Source of the DNA: DASZTV01 sp036267875
GTDB taxonomy: Bacteria; Actinomycetota; Actinomycetes; JAFAQI01
Assembly: GCA_036267875.1 (NCBI GenBank)
Contig: DATAVE010000039.1
Location: 1 to 34,808, forward strand
Length of the DNA stretch: 34,808 nucleotides
Direction of reading: 5' to 3'
The stretch's first letter is position 1. Each line of letters begins with the position of its first letter. The notes under the pieces were generated by a model that was not told the DNA's origin, did not search any database, and saw nothing but the letters and a program-made list of their open reading frames with translations. The position numbers were made by a program, and so were the translations under genes. Positions 25,803 to 34,808 of the stretch are shown in pieces.

Positions 25803-26945
25803 ATGAACAGCAGGCTGCGCAATCACGCTGACGGCGGGATGACGCTGGTCGAGATTCTGGTCGCAGTCCTGATCGTCACCGTCGGTGCGTTGGCCTTGCT
25901 CGGCGGGCTCGCCACCGACGTCAAGCAGCAAGGTCTGGAGAAGACGCAGACCACCGCCCTTCACCTCGCCGACAGCGCGATCGAGTCGGCGAAGTCCACG
26001 TCTTACGGCTCGCTGGTGGGGCAGGCCGGCACGACGACGGTGACGACCCCCGTCAACGGCGTCGGCTACACGGAGACCAAGACCTTCCAGGTCTGTTCGC
26101 CGACCGATACGCCGAACGTCTGCACCACCCCTGGCGCCGGCGCAGTTTCTACCGTTCACGCCAACGTCTCGGTGAGTTGGAAGTACGCCGGCAAGTCCCA
26201 CACCGTGCACGTCGCGCAAAGCCTCAGTGACGACAGCGCCCTGACGGTCAGCAGCTCGACGAGCCCACTGGGCAGCTGCGGCGGCGCAGGCACGACGCTT
26301 GTGGTCGGGCATCTCGCGCTCACGCCGAGCGCGGTGACTGTCAGCGCCGCGGGCGTGCCGTCCAACAGCGTCACCGCGACCCTTACCGAGACCGGCTTGT
26401 CGAACGCGACGTGTGTTCCGTTGACCTGGAGCGACGACAACGGTTCGCATCAGATCACGATGACCGGCACCGGTGGAACCTTCACCGTCACGATTCCCGC
26501 CGCCTCTATCAAGAAGGCGACTCCCACCAGCGGCGGTTCGATCGTGTTCACCGCGACCGTGCCTGGCAGTCAAGCCGTCCCCACCACGTCCCTCACCCTG
26601 ATCGGTGCCCCGGCGTTTTCCGGAAACTGCTCGGTGTCCGTCGTCGGCCTCGGACTCAACGTGATCACGCTCCTGCCGCTTACCCGCAACACCTTGCTGG
26701 GCGCCGGACTCACCTGCACGACCGTGAACCTGGCGAGCACCGACTCGGTCATCGCGTCGTACCAGAGCGGCACCGGCACGAAGAACATCACGATGACGAG
26801 CTCGAACGGGACCACGTGGACGGCCACGCTGCCCTCGGGATCCGCAATGGTGAAGACCGGGCTGTCGGAAGGGTTCACCTTCAACCTCACGCGGGCGGCC
26901 GACGGCTCGACCGCGTCGCAGAACCTCACAGCGACGCTCGCATGA
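25803..26945 (+). CDS. Prepilin-like protein, PilV/GspI type, set 1
   Basis: 380 residues from ATG 25803; the ribosome site is weak. A type III prepilin signal is clear: short basic leader, Gly12 before the cleavage site, then MTLVEILVAVLIVTVGALALLGG with Glu at position +5 (Glu17). The segment after it (LEKTQTTALHLADSAIESAKS) is typical of PilV/GspI minor pilins. The remaining ~300 residues are Thr/Ser-rich beta sequence, far longer than the usual 120-200 residues of the family. It would be processed by a prepilin peptidase and placed in a pilus tip or pseudopilus. First gene of a three-gene overlapping set (ATGA overlap with the next). Confidence 0.87.
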   Translation: MNSRLRNHADGGMTLVEILVAVLIVTVGALALLGGLATDVKQQGLEKTQTTALHLADSAIESAKSTSYGSLVGQAGTTTVTTPVNGVGYTETKTFQVCSPTDTPNVCTTPGAGAVSTVHANVSVSWKYAGKSHTVHVAQSLSDDSALTVSSSTSPLGSCGGAGTTLVVGHLALTPSAVTVSAAGVPSNSVTATLTETGLSNATCVPLTWSDDNGSHQITMTGTGGTFTVTIPAASIKKATPTSGGSIVFTATVPGSQAVPTTSLTLIGAPAFSGNCSVSVVGLGLNVITLLPLTRNTLLGAGLTCTTVNLASTDSVIASYQSGTGTKNITMTSSNGTTWTATLPSGSAMVKTGLSEGFTFNLTRAADGSTASQNLTATLA

Positions 26946-27562
26946 CAACGCTCAGGCGGCCGTCGCGCGCGACCCTCGACGTCCGAGGAGAAGACGGCTT
27001 CACACTGGCCGAAGCATTGGTCATGACGGTTCTGTTCGCGATCGTCGGCACCATCGTCACTGCCGCATCGGTCAGCGGGCTGCGCCACCAGACCCAGCTG
27101 CAGGACCGCAGCAAGGTCCTCGCGCAGGCGCGCACGGCACTCGAGCGCATCGACCGCGACATCCGTTCGGCAAACCCGCTGCTTGCGGTTACGTCGACAC
27201 AGTTGGTGCTGCATGTGGTCGAGCCAAAGGTCACCCGCACGGTCACCTACTCGGTAAGCAACCACAAGCTGTCTGCCAGCGAGTCCGACACGACGAGCGC
27301 TGGTGTCACCACGACATCGAGCACCGTGTTGCTGAGCAACCTCGTCAACCCGGCTAGCAATCCGATCTTCTCGGTATCCCCGATCCCGGGATACGCCGCG
27401 CCGGCCGGCAGCGGCGTCACCGCGTCGACCTGCGCGATGTCGAGCGGGTTCGACCCGGGCTGCGTAGGGACTGTCACCGTCCACGTGATGGTCCAGCCTT
27501 CGACGTTGGCCGCCCCGGTCAACGTCAGCGACAACGGCACTGACCTGAGGAACGCGCCGTGA
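26942..27562 (+). CDS. Prepilin-like protein, PilW/GspJ type, set 1
   Basis: 206 residues from ATG 26942, which overlaps the previous stop (ATGA). Prepilin signal: EDG before FTLAEALVMTVLFAIVGTIVTAAS, with Gly19 and Glu24 at +5. The segment ALERIDRDIRSANPLLAV after the helix is characteristic of PilW/GspJ. The rest is a beta-rich pilin head. Coupled to the next gene through a GTGA overlap. The equivalent gene of set 2 starts at 30619 and shares the DRDIRSANPL motif. Confidence 0.88.
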   Translation: MTTLRRPSRATLDVRGEDGFTLAEALVMTVLFAIVGTIVTAASVSGLRHQTQLQDRSKVLAQARTALERIDRDIRSANPLLAVTSTQLVLHVVEPKVTRTVTYSVSNHKLSASESDTTSAGVTTTSSTVLLSNLVNPASNPIFSVSPIPGYAAPAGSGVTASTCAMSSGFDPGCVGTVTVHVMVQPSTLAAPVNVSDNGTDLRNAP

Positions 27563-28872
27563 TCGGCATCCGGCGCAGGTCGCGCTACGGCGACGCCGGT
27601 TCCCAGGACCGAGGCAGCATCCTGCTCGCACTGCTCGCCATCCTCGTGCTGACGAGTGTCGTATCAGTCGGTCTCGCGACAGTGGTCGAAGGGCAGTCGC
27701 AGACCCGCCACGACGATGCATTCGCGCAGGCACTTACCGGAGCCGAGACCGGCCTCGACACGATGGTGGCCCGAATCAAGGCTGCGCCGGCCGTCAACAG
27801 CCAAGCCACGATCACAGGCACGAACACCTCGACCGGCGCGACCTATCGGACAACGGCGAGCGACGTGAACGGCGTCTGGTCGCTCGACTCGGTCGGCACT
27901 GCCAAGACACCGAGGTCGACAATCACCCGAGAGGTGCAGGAGACCGTCGCCGTCAAAGGCCTTTACGGCGTGCCGTTGTTCGGCAGCTCCGCGCTGACCC
28001 TGGGCTCCGGCTCGGGCGTCAACGAGTACGACTCCGGTGCCAACGGAGGCGCGACGACAACCACCTGCTCGCAGCTGCCCGACACCGGAATCCTCGGCCT
28101 GGTCGCAACGACGATGTGCACGCCGACCATCGCCTCGACAGGGCCGGCTGCGACCAACGGCGGACTGACGATGGTTGGCACGGACCTGGCAAAGTTCAGC
28201 GAGGTCGACGTCGACAACGCCGCGACCACGGGCTACGCCGACCCGGATGCGACGGGAACATGCATCGGCGACGCGACGTCTTGCGCCTCGACGACAGTCG
28301 TGCGGGCTGCGGACGCGCTGAACTACCCGGCGAGCACGTCGTGCTCCGCCGGCATCGGGGTGAACGCGTCAGCGATCGCCGGCTCGAACTACTTGGCGGC
28401 CGGGGCCGTCTACAAGATCCTCGGCAACCTGACCCTCAACGCCGCGGTGACCGCGAACCTCACCAACCTCGGTGCGTCGGCGATCACGCTGTGCTTCAAC
28501 GGCAACCTCCTGGTGCCGTCGCTCGGCGCACTGGGAGTGACGCTGCCGTGGAACAGCTACATCAGCTCGGTGCTGCCACTGCAGTACGCGCCGCGCCCAC
28601 CCTCGACCTTGATGCTGATCGACACCGCCACGTCGGCCGGCTCTTCCACGATCACCATCGGTGACGGACTCAACCCGGAGACGGTCCTGTCGGGCGTCAT
28701 CTACGCCCCGAACGCGACCTGCGTCGTCAGCGGACACCTCGACCTGTACGGCGCGATGATCTGCGGCAGCATCTCGGCGCCTGGCGGCATCTCGGTGCAC
28801 TACGACAAGGAGCTGTCGACGATCACCACCGAGCAGACCGTCACAGTGAGCAACTGGCGGGAGGTCCGCTAG
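27559..28872 (+). CDS. PilX/GspK-like minor pilin, set 1
   Basis: 437 residues from GTG 27559. After a leader ending DRG comes SILLALLAILVLTSVVSVGLATVV, a pilin-type helix that lacks Glu at +5, as is known for GspK- and PilX-type tip subunits. The next helix has SQTRHDDAFAQALTGAETGLDTMVARI, almost the same as in set 2. The large head includes Cys residues and a C-terminal module (IYAPNATCVVSGHLDLYGAMICGSI, then ISVHYDKELS) of the kind found in PilX-like proteins. Probably the tip subunit of the first triad. A 9-bp hairpin follows the stop. Confidence 0.85.
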   Translation: MIGIRRRSRYGDAGSQDRGSILLALLAILVLTSVVSVGLATVVEGQSQTRHDDAFAQALTGAETGLDTMVARIKAAPAVNSQATITGTNTSTGATYRTTASDVNGVWSLDSVGTAKTPRSTITREVQETVAVKGLYGVPLFGSSALTLGSGSGVNEYDSGANGGATTTTCSQLPDTGILGLVATTMCTPTIASTGPAATNGGLTMVGTDLAKFSEVDVDNAATTGYADPDATGTCIGDATSCASTTVVRAADALNYPASTSCSAGIGVNASAIAGSNYLAAGAVYKILGNLTLNAAVTANLTNLGASAITLCFNGNLLVPSLGALGVTLPWNSYISSVLPLQYAPRPPSTLMLIDTATSAGSSTITIGDGLNPETVLSGVIYAPNATCVVSGHLDLYGAMICGSISAPGGISVHYDKELSTITTEQTVTVSNWREVR

Positions 28873-28874
28873 AT

Positions 28875-28903
28875 CATTCGGAGCAGCGGCGCTACTCCGA
28901 ATG
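28875..28903 (+). terminator. Hairpin after prepilin set 1
   Basis: CATTCGGAG (28875-28883) pairs perfectly with CTCCGAATG (28895-28903) across an 11-base loop, starting two bases after the PilX-like stop codon. No U-run follows, so it may be a weak terminator or a 3' stabiliser. The remaining gap to the second set (to 29041) shows no clear promoter or riboswitch. Confidence 0.5.
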
Positions 28904-29041
28904 CCGAGGCTCAACGTCCAAGTCTCGGGTCGCCAATAACGCGTCTTGAGCGCGAAGGCCGCCAGGAAACGGCAAATAGCGCAGATTTCACCCTAACGGC
29001 GTACACGCGAACGGCCTCTGCGCCTCATGTGAGTGCCTCCG

Positions 29042-30619
29042 ATGTCCGATGCTTGCTTCGTGGGCGTTTGGCATCGATATGTCCTTCGTCGCGCGGGTGT
29101 CGCCCGCGGCGACGCGGTCGACGCCGGCATGACCATCGTCGAGATCCTGATTGCGATCGTCATCCTCAGTGTCGGACTGCTCGGACTCGCCGGCGTGCTC
29201 GCCACCAGCCTCAAGGCCCAGAAGGTCGAGAACAGCCAGGTCGCTGCGAATCATCTTGCGGACAGCTGGTTCGCCTACGAGGAGTCGCTGACGCACCCTG
29301 GCACGCCCGGCTCCCTTCCAGTCGAGGGCACTGTCGGGTCCGCCACGGCCGGCGCGGTGAACACAAGCTTCACCCAGGTCGTCAACCAGCCAGCCAACCC
29401 GAAGCCGGTGGTCAGCGGGATCACCTACACCGAACTATGGACGCCGCTCATCTGCCCGGCGTCGGCGATCGACAGCGGCAGCTTCACGCTCACGACCAGC
29501 AGCTGTCGCGGAACGGGCAGTCCCGGCCCCGGGGACACTGTCTTCGGAACGTTCAAGATCACCTGGAAGGTCGGCACCTCAGCGCACCAGCTCTCGATCA
29601 CCCGCAATCTTGCCGACAACACGACCTACGTCCCCGCCGCGACCAACGCAAACGGCACGAGTCCGATCGCGCTGTGCACCCGATCCGGGACAGCCACCGG
29701 CACCCTCGGCTCCATTCCCGCCACGACATCGAAGTACGTCAAGGGGTCACCAACCAACCCCGGGCCGATCGACCTCGGCGGTAGCAACAACCCGCTGACC
29801 TACACCGACAACACGACCGGCGCGACCGACCAGATCAGCGCGACCACCGGCGGCAGCTGGGTCGACTTCACCCTGAGCGAGACCGGCCTCGGGAACACGG
29901 CCGGCGGGTCCCCGTCGTGCATCCCGCTCACCTGGATCGACTCCACCAGCAGCAACGGTGGCTTCCATCAGGTCGACATGCACCTGACGTCCACGAGCTG
30001 CACGGTAGGTACGGCCTGCTCGTATAGCGCCGACATCCCTTTCTCGGAGATGACCCAGACCACCGCGAGTCCGACTTGGGACAACGAGATCGACTTCTAC
30101 GCGCTGTACAACGGCACTGTCCCGCCGAGCTCGAGCGCCTGCCCAGCCTCGGCGAACTGCAGCACCAACTTCACCAAGTACCCCTTCCAGGTCGACTCCG
30201 TGCCGAGCCTGACAGCGGGCAGTTGCACGGCGAACTCAAATGGGGTGATCGGCTTGCTCGGCTTGCTCGGCTTGAACAGCGTCGAGCCCGGTACCCAGGC
30301 AACGATCTTCAAGGGTGCCGGCACCAACATGAACACAGGCACCACCGTCACGGTGACTTACCAGCAAACGTCGGGCGCTCAGGCAACGTTCACATTCATT
30401 CTGAGCAGCAACAACACGGCTTGGACGCTGACTCCGCCAAACGCGGTGACGTACAACATTTCGATCGCGAAGGGCGTGATCACACCCACAGTCAGGGCTG
30501 GCGCCCTCACCCTGGGACTTCCGGTGATTCCGTTCGCAAACTCGTTCAGCTACACGGCAACCCGTAACGATGGCAAGACCGCCACCTGTGGACCGGTCGC
30601 AACAGCGGTGTACGGCTGA
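29042..30619 (+). CDS. Prepilin-like protein, PilV/GspI type, set 2
   Basis: 525 residues from ATG 29042, or 528 from GTG 29033; both starts are weak. After a ~29-residue leader ending DAG comes MTIVEILIAIVILSVGLLGLAG, with Glu at +5. It is followed by VENSQVAANHLADSWFAYEES, which parallels the set 1 protein. The head is about 450 residues, very long for this family, Thr/Ser/Asn-rich with several Cys and a GLLGLLGLN repeat. A block around 250-360 (LSETGLGNTAGGSPSCIPLTW) matches LTETGLSNATCVPLTW of the set 1 protein, so the two are true paralogues. It ends one base into the next start (TGATG). Confidence 0.86.
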   Translation: MSDACFVGVWHRYVLRRAGVARGDAVDAGMTIVEILIAIVILSVGLLGLAGVLATSLKAQKVENSQVAANHLADSWFAYEESLTHPGTPGSLPVEGTVGSATAGAVNTSFTQVVNQPANPKPVVSGITYTELWTPLICPASAIDSGSFTLTTSSCRGTGSPGPGDTVFGTFKITWKVGTSAHQLSITRNLADNTTYVPAATNANGTSPIALCTRSGTATGTLGSIPATTSKYVKGSPTNPGPIDLGGSNNPLTYTDNTTGATDQISATTGGSWVDFTLSETGLGNTAGGSPSCIPLTWIDSTSSNGGFHQVDMHLTSTSCTVGTACSYSADIPFSEMTQTTASPTWDNEIDFYALYNGTVPPSSSACPASANCSTNFTKYPFQVDSVPSLTAGSCTANSNGVIGLLGLLGLNSVEPGTQATIFKGAGTNMNTGTTVTVTYQQTSGAQATFTFILSSNNTAWTLTPPNAVTYNISIAKGVITPTVRAGALTLGLPVIPFANSFSYTATRNDGKTATCGPVATAVYG

Positions 30620-31323
30620 TGCTTGCGCGGCGCCTCGACGATCGCGGTTACACCCTCGTCGAGATGCTGGTCACGATCGTCGTGTTCACCATCGTGATGG
30701 GCTCGCTCACCGCGGTGATCATCACCGCGCTCAGACACGAGACCTCACTGAGAGACCGTGACGGGGCCTTGGCAAGCGTCCGTAACTCGATCGAGAACGT
30801 GGATCGAGACATCCGGTCGGCCAATCCGCTCTGCTACGGGACCGGCACTGAGATCGCGATGCTCGAACTCGCAACAACGAGCGGCCCGGTGATCGCCGAC
30901 TACCAGGTCATCAATAGCGGAACTGCGCTGCAGTACACCGAGTACGCCGCCTCGCCTGCGACGAGCCCGAATCTGCTCCAGTCACCTCACAACATCACGT
31001 GCACCGACACCACAGTCAACGGAACTGTCGCGACGACGGCGTCGTATTACGCGAACACGCAGCTCGTGCGGCGGATCGTCATCCGCGACCTCGTGAAGAC
31101 GACGTCATCGCCGGTGTTCCTGCAGTCGGGCTCGACCTACGACACTTGCCCCGCCAACGGTGCCACCGGGTCAGGCACGACGTTGAACGCCACGACCTCA
31201 GCCCTCGCTGCTGCAGTCTCGGCAATCACGGTCAATGTCTCGGACAAGCCGTCGAGCCTCTCGCAGCCGGTCTCCGCTTCCGACTGCGGCACGTACCTGA
31301 CCAACTATTTGAACTCGCTGTGA
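30619..31323 (+). CDS. Prepilin-like protein, PilW/GspJ type, set 2
   Basis: 234 residues from ATG 30619 in a TGATG stop/start overlap. The leader is short, with Gly10 before YTLVEMLVTIVVFTIVMGSLT and Glu15 at +5. Then comes HETSLRDRDGALASVRNSIENVDRDIRSANPL, parallel to set 1. The head is beta-rich with four Cys. It ends just before a ribosome site (AGAGGAG) for the third gene. Confidence 0.88.
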   Translation: MLARRLDDRGYTLVEMLVTIVVFTIVMGSLTAVIITALRHETSLRDRDGALASVRNSIENVDRDIRSANPLCYGTGTEIAMLELATTSGPVIADYQVINSGTALQYTEYAASPATSPNLLQSPHNITCTDTTVNGTVATTASYYANTQLVRRIVIRDLVKTTSSPVFLQSGSTYDTCPANGATGSGTTLNATTSALAAAVSAITVNVSDKPSSLSQPVSASDCGTYLTNYLNSL

Positions 31324-31337
31324 AGAGGAGCCATGTC

Positions 31338-32729
31338 ATGAGGAGCCTGATGCGCCGCGATCTGCGCGACGACCGAGGCAGCCTGATCCTGGCGCTGCTC
31401 GGCATCATCATTCTCACTACGGTCGCGAGCGTCGGGCTGACCGCAGTCGTCAACGGACAAAAGCAGACCCGGCACGACAACACCTTCACTCAGGCGCTGG
31501 ACAACGCGAACAGCGGCCTCGATGCGATGGTGGCCATGATCAAGAACAATGGCCCCAGCGAAAACTCGAACCAGACGCTGACCAACACGTCGCTCTACAA
31601 GAACGTGAAGGCGGTGCCGACCTTCACCAACGACATCACCGGCAACCCGTCAAGCACGCGTTGGGCCATCACCGCGACGGGTGTGTCGACCGTGCAGGGC
31701 CACACGATCTCGCGCACGGTCACGGAGGTCGTGACGATCGCCCACACCTATCGGACCCCGGTGTATGGCGCGAACGGCCTGGCACTTGGGCAGGGCTCCA
31801 GCATCAGCGACTACAACGCCGGGGCAAACACCACGCCCGACACAGTCAACGGCCTGCTAGGCGGCTTGCTCACCACCACCGTCCCTATCCCCAACGGCAC
31901 CCCCGGCGCGGCCACGGTCGGCCCATGCACGACAGCCGCAGATGGAACGAGCACAGGCACTGGGTGCCTTCAGGTTGCCGGCTCCGACTCCCAAGGGTTC
32001 TCCCAGATTGTCGAGGACAGCAACCCCGCAGCGGGCAGCCCGACCGACACCTGCACTGCGCCGTCCGGCTCCACCTCCACGCCGGCGTCTGCCTGCGGCA
32101 CCTCAATGGTGGTGGCGAGCACGTCACCGCCGCCGACTATCACCACCCCGTGCGACGGCGCGACAACCGTCGGGCTCGACGGATTCCCCATCGTCTCGGT
32201 CCCGACGCCATTTCTTCAGCTAGGGCTCAACCTGGAGCCGGGCAATCTGTTCAGCTCGCCGGTTGACCTCTGCAGCCAGGTCGGCGTCGACATTCCCTCG
32301 CTGTCGACTCTGCTCGCGGGCCTCCCACTCACCACCTTGCTGGCCCTCCCAGGGTTCCCTCTCACGTCGTGCATCACGACGCTGCTGTCGGGCGGAAGCC
32401 TCGCGCAGCAGAACTGCACCCCGCCAGCCACGCCGCTTCTCGGGCTGTACGTCACCAACGGCTCGCCGATCAACATCGGAAGCGCATGCACCAACGTCGG
32501 CGCTTCCAACCAGAGCTGCCCGCCGACCATCGTCTCCGCGATCGTGGCTGACGAAGGCGGGAACTGCCAGATCAACGGCAACGTCACGCTGTTTGGCGCG
32601 CTGAACTGCAACACCATCACCTTCACGCCAGGCGCGACGCTGACAGTGGAGTACCCCAACTCGCTGTCGACGTACGACGAGGTCTCGCACGTCGACTACG
32701 TCGACAACTGGAACGAGCAGCACGGCTAG
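31338..32729 (+). CDS. PilX/GspK-like minor pilin, set 2
   Basis: 463 residues from ATG 31338, chosen for AGAGGAG seven bases upstream; a GTG at 31320 overlapping the previous stop is possible. The leader ends DDRG, then SLILALLGIIILTTVASVGLTAVV without Glu at +5, then KQTRHDNTFTQALDNANSGLDAMVAMI, closely matching set 1. The head is larger than in set 1 and contains a hydrophobic Leu-rich stretch (about 300-355) not seen in the set 1 protein. The C-terminal module (CQINGNVTLFGALNC, ending DNWNEQHG) is parallel to set 1. Its stop codon lies inside a terminator hairpin. Confidence 0.85.
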   Translation: MRSLMRRDLRDDRGSLILALLGIIILTTVASVGLTAVVNGQKQTRHDNTFTQALDNANSGLDAMVAMIKNNGPSENSNQTLTNTSLYKNVKAVPTFTNDITGNPSSTRWAITATGVSTVQGHTISRTVTEVVTIAHTYRTPVYGANGLALGQGSSISDYNAGANTTPDTVNGLLGGLLTTTVPIPNGTPGAATVGPCTTAADGTSTGTGCLQVAGSDSQGFSQIVEDSNPAAGSPTDTCTAPSGSTSTPASACGTSMVVASTSPPPTITTPCDGATTVGLDGFPIVSVPTPFLQLGLNLEPGNLFSSPVDLCSQVGVDIPSLSTLLAGLPLTTLLALPGFPLTSCITTLLSGGSLAQQNCTPPATPLLGLYVTNGSPINIGSACTNVGASNQSCPPTIVSAIVADEGGNCQINGNVTLFGALNCNTITFTPGATLTVEYPNSLSTYDEVSHVDYVDNWNEQHG

Positions 32730-32745
32730 CACCTGCTAGCCGTGC
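32720..32745. terminator. 11-bp hairpin between convergent genes
   Basis: Arms 32720-32730 and 32735-32745 pair perfectly around an ACCT loop. The stem includes the stop codon of the PilX-like gene (32727-32729) and lies 14 bases before the end of the convergent UbiB-like gene. Likely a shared terminator although no U-run is present. Confidence 0.7.
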
Positions 32746-32758
32746 GATCGCGACCGAC

Positions 32759-34072
32759 TCAACCCTCGGCTAGGCCGGGGATCCAGCGGCGTACTTCTGC
32801 GCCGTACGGGATGTCGGCGTCGAGCTGGCACAGCACGCCGATGCTGCCCGCCGCGACGCGGTGCATCAGCAGGTACGTCGGAGGCAGGTTGAGCTTGCGG
32901 CCGAGCTGTGATGCGGGCGAGCGAGGGTCGGCGACCCGCGCCGCCTCACGACGCAGCCAGCTGCGGGTGAAGTGGAAGTGCTCGGCAGCAACGGGCTCGA
33001 TCAGCGGCCGTACGTAGTCGAGCACCGCCTGCGCGTCGACCTCGAGCCCGTCGGGCACGAAGCCCTCATCGCGGAGCCCTTGCAGCACGTCCTCCGCTCG
33101 CCCCTCGAGGGCGAGGCGCCCGAGTGGACCGATTGCCGCGGGCAGGCCGTCAGGCAGCCGGTTGACGGCGCCGTAGTCGAGCACGGCGAGCTTGCCGTCG
33201 TCGGTGAGCCGGAAGTTCCCGGGATGCGGGTCGGCGTGCAGCAGGCCCGCTCGCGACGGCCCGGAGAGCAGGAAGCGCGCGAACAGCAGTCCGGCGTGGT
33301 TGCGCTGTTGCGGTGAACCATCCCGGATGATCGACGACAGCGGTGTCCCGTCGACCCACTCGGTGACGATGACGTTGCCCGCGTGCTCGACGACCTTGGG
33401 TACGACGAAGTCGACGTCGCCGTCGTACGCCGCGGCGTACTCGGCCTGTGTCTTCGCCTCGAGTTCGTAGTCGAGCTCCTCCTTGACCCGGTCCTTCAGC
33501 TCCTTGATCAGGGGCTTGACGTCCAGGCCCGGGTTGAGAACCGCGAACATCCGGGCGAAGCGCGCCAGCTGGTTGAGGTCGGAGATCAGCGCCGGCCCCG
33601 CACCGGGGTACTGCATCTTCACGGCGACCTCGCGGCCGTCATGCCACTTGGCGCGGTGCACCTGGCCGATCGAGGCGGCGGCGGCCGGCTTGTCGCTCCA
33701 CTCGAGGAACAGCTCGCGCCAGTCCACGCCCAGTCCCTCGACCAGCACCGAGTGGACGGTCTTGGCCGGCATCGGAGGGGCGGCGTCCTGCAGCTTGGTG
33801 AGCGCGGCACGGTACGGCGCAGCTAGATCCTCGGGCAGCGCAGCCTCGAAGACACTCAAGGCCTGGCCGAACTTCATGGCCCCGCCCTTGAGCTCGCCGA
33901 GCACCTTGAACAGCTGCTCGGCGGTGCGCGTCTGGATCTCGGTGGCGACCATCTCCGCCGGCCGACCGCCGATCCGCTTCCCGATGCCGATGGCACTACG
34001 GCCCGCGGCGCCAAGCGGCAGGCTCGCCAGCTTCACGCTTCGCGAGATCGCCCACTTCGGGATGTCGCTCAC
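32759..34072 (-). CDS. ABC1/UbiB-family kinase-like protein
   Basis: 437 residues from GTG 34070-34072; GAGGG directly abuts the start, so initiation may be weak. Family motifs: KxGQ (GGAMKFGQALS, Lys67 to Gln70), the Ala-rich nucleotide loop PAAAASIGQVHRA (about 129-141), Lys152 in VAVKMQYPG, VTEWVDGTPLS, LLHADPHPGNF (His279, Asp281, Asn286) and the metal Asp299 in VLDYGAVN. Such proteins (UbiB, ADCK/COQ8) are atypical ATPases that support quinone or other lipid pathways. This soluble actinobacterial branch shows no C-terminal membrane helices; its target is unknown. Divergent from gltA. Confidence 0.9.
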   Translation of the reverse strand: MSDIPKWAISRSVKLASLPLGAAGRSAIGIGKRIGGRPAEMVATEIQTRTAEQLFKVLGELKGGAMKFGQALSVFEAALPEDLAAPYRAALTKLQDAAPPMPAKTVHSVLVEGLGVDWRELFLEWSDKPAAAASIGQVHRAKWHDGREVAVKMQYPGAGPALISDLNQLARFARMFAVLNPGLDVKPLIKELKDRVKEELDYELEAKTQAEYAAAYDGDVDFVVPKVVEHAGNVIVTEWVDGTPLSSIIRDGSPQQRNHAGLLFARFLLSGPSRAGLLHADPHPGNFRLTDDGKLAVLDYGAVNRLPDGLPAAIGPLGRLALEGRAEDVLQGLRDEGFVPDGLEVDAQAVLDYVRPLIEPVAAEHFHFTRSWLRREAARVADPRSPASQLGRKLNLPPTYLLMHRVAAGSIGVLCQLDADIPYGAEVRRWIPGLAEG

Positions 34073-34109
34073 CCCTCTATTCTCATGGACGAATCGGATG
34101 AGGAGTGAA

Positions 34110-34808
<699 letters not shown>

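Overview
The window is high-GC DNA with the coding style of an actinobacterium: many GTG starts, start/stop overlaps, and long antisense open frames caused by GC bias. The block folP2 / gpgS / small DivIVA-domain protein / tag, with an IdeR-type iron regulator beside it, resembles the Rv1207-Rv1210 neighbourhood of Mycobacterium tuberculosis as I recall it. I cannot name genus or species. No tRNA, rRNA, CRISPR array, IS element or phage gene was seen, and no stretch over 300 bases lacks a gene.

Layout. (1) 1-10.2 kb is a cell-envelope locus. It holds three secreted proteins built from Ig-like/invasin-like beta modules (1-3273, cut by the window edge; 3434-4825; 5495-8338), a small putative lipoprotein (4937-5365), and an ECF sigma factor (8451-10208) that carries a transmembrane helix and a ~300-residue extracytoplasmic tail. 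(2) 10.4-17.05 kb is housekeeping and metabolic: PaaG-like enoyl-CoA hydratase/isomerase, tag, DivIVA-domain protein, cyclic-nucleotide-binding protein, folP2, LigB-like protein, gpgS, ideR, DoxX-like protein and a DJ-1/PfpI protein. (3) 25.0 down to 17.05 kb is a seven-gene minus-strand operon: HlyD adaptor, MacB-type ATPase, MacB-type permease, Gly/Phe-rich DUF5666-like lipoprotein, second HlyD adaptor, PhoP-type response regulator and histidine kinase. An 11-bp direct repeat suited to an OmpR-family regulator lies upstream of its first gene. (4) folE stands alone at 25.1-25.7 kb. (5) 25.8-32.7 kb holds two tandem copies of a three-gene prepilin set (PilV/GspI-, PilW/GspJ- and PilX/GspK-like). 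No pilus motor, platform or prepilin peptidase gene is present. (6) An ABC1/UbiB-type kinase-like protein and the 5' part of gltA (citrate synthase) end the window.

How the parts may work together (inference). The membrane-tethered sigma factor is a plausible regulator of the surface-protein locus it sits in. The efflux operon looks like a self-regulating export or envelope-stress module in which three extracytoplasmic proteins share Gly/Phe-rich tails. The two prepilin triads look like alternative minor-pilin tip complexes for a type IV pilus encoded elsewhere.
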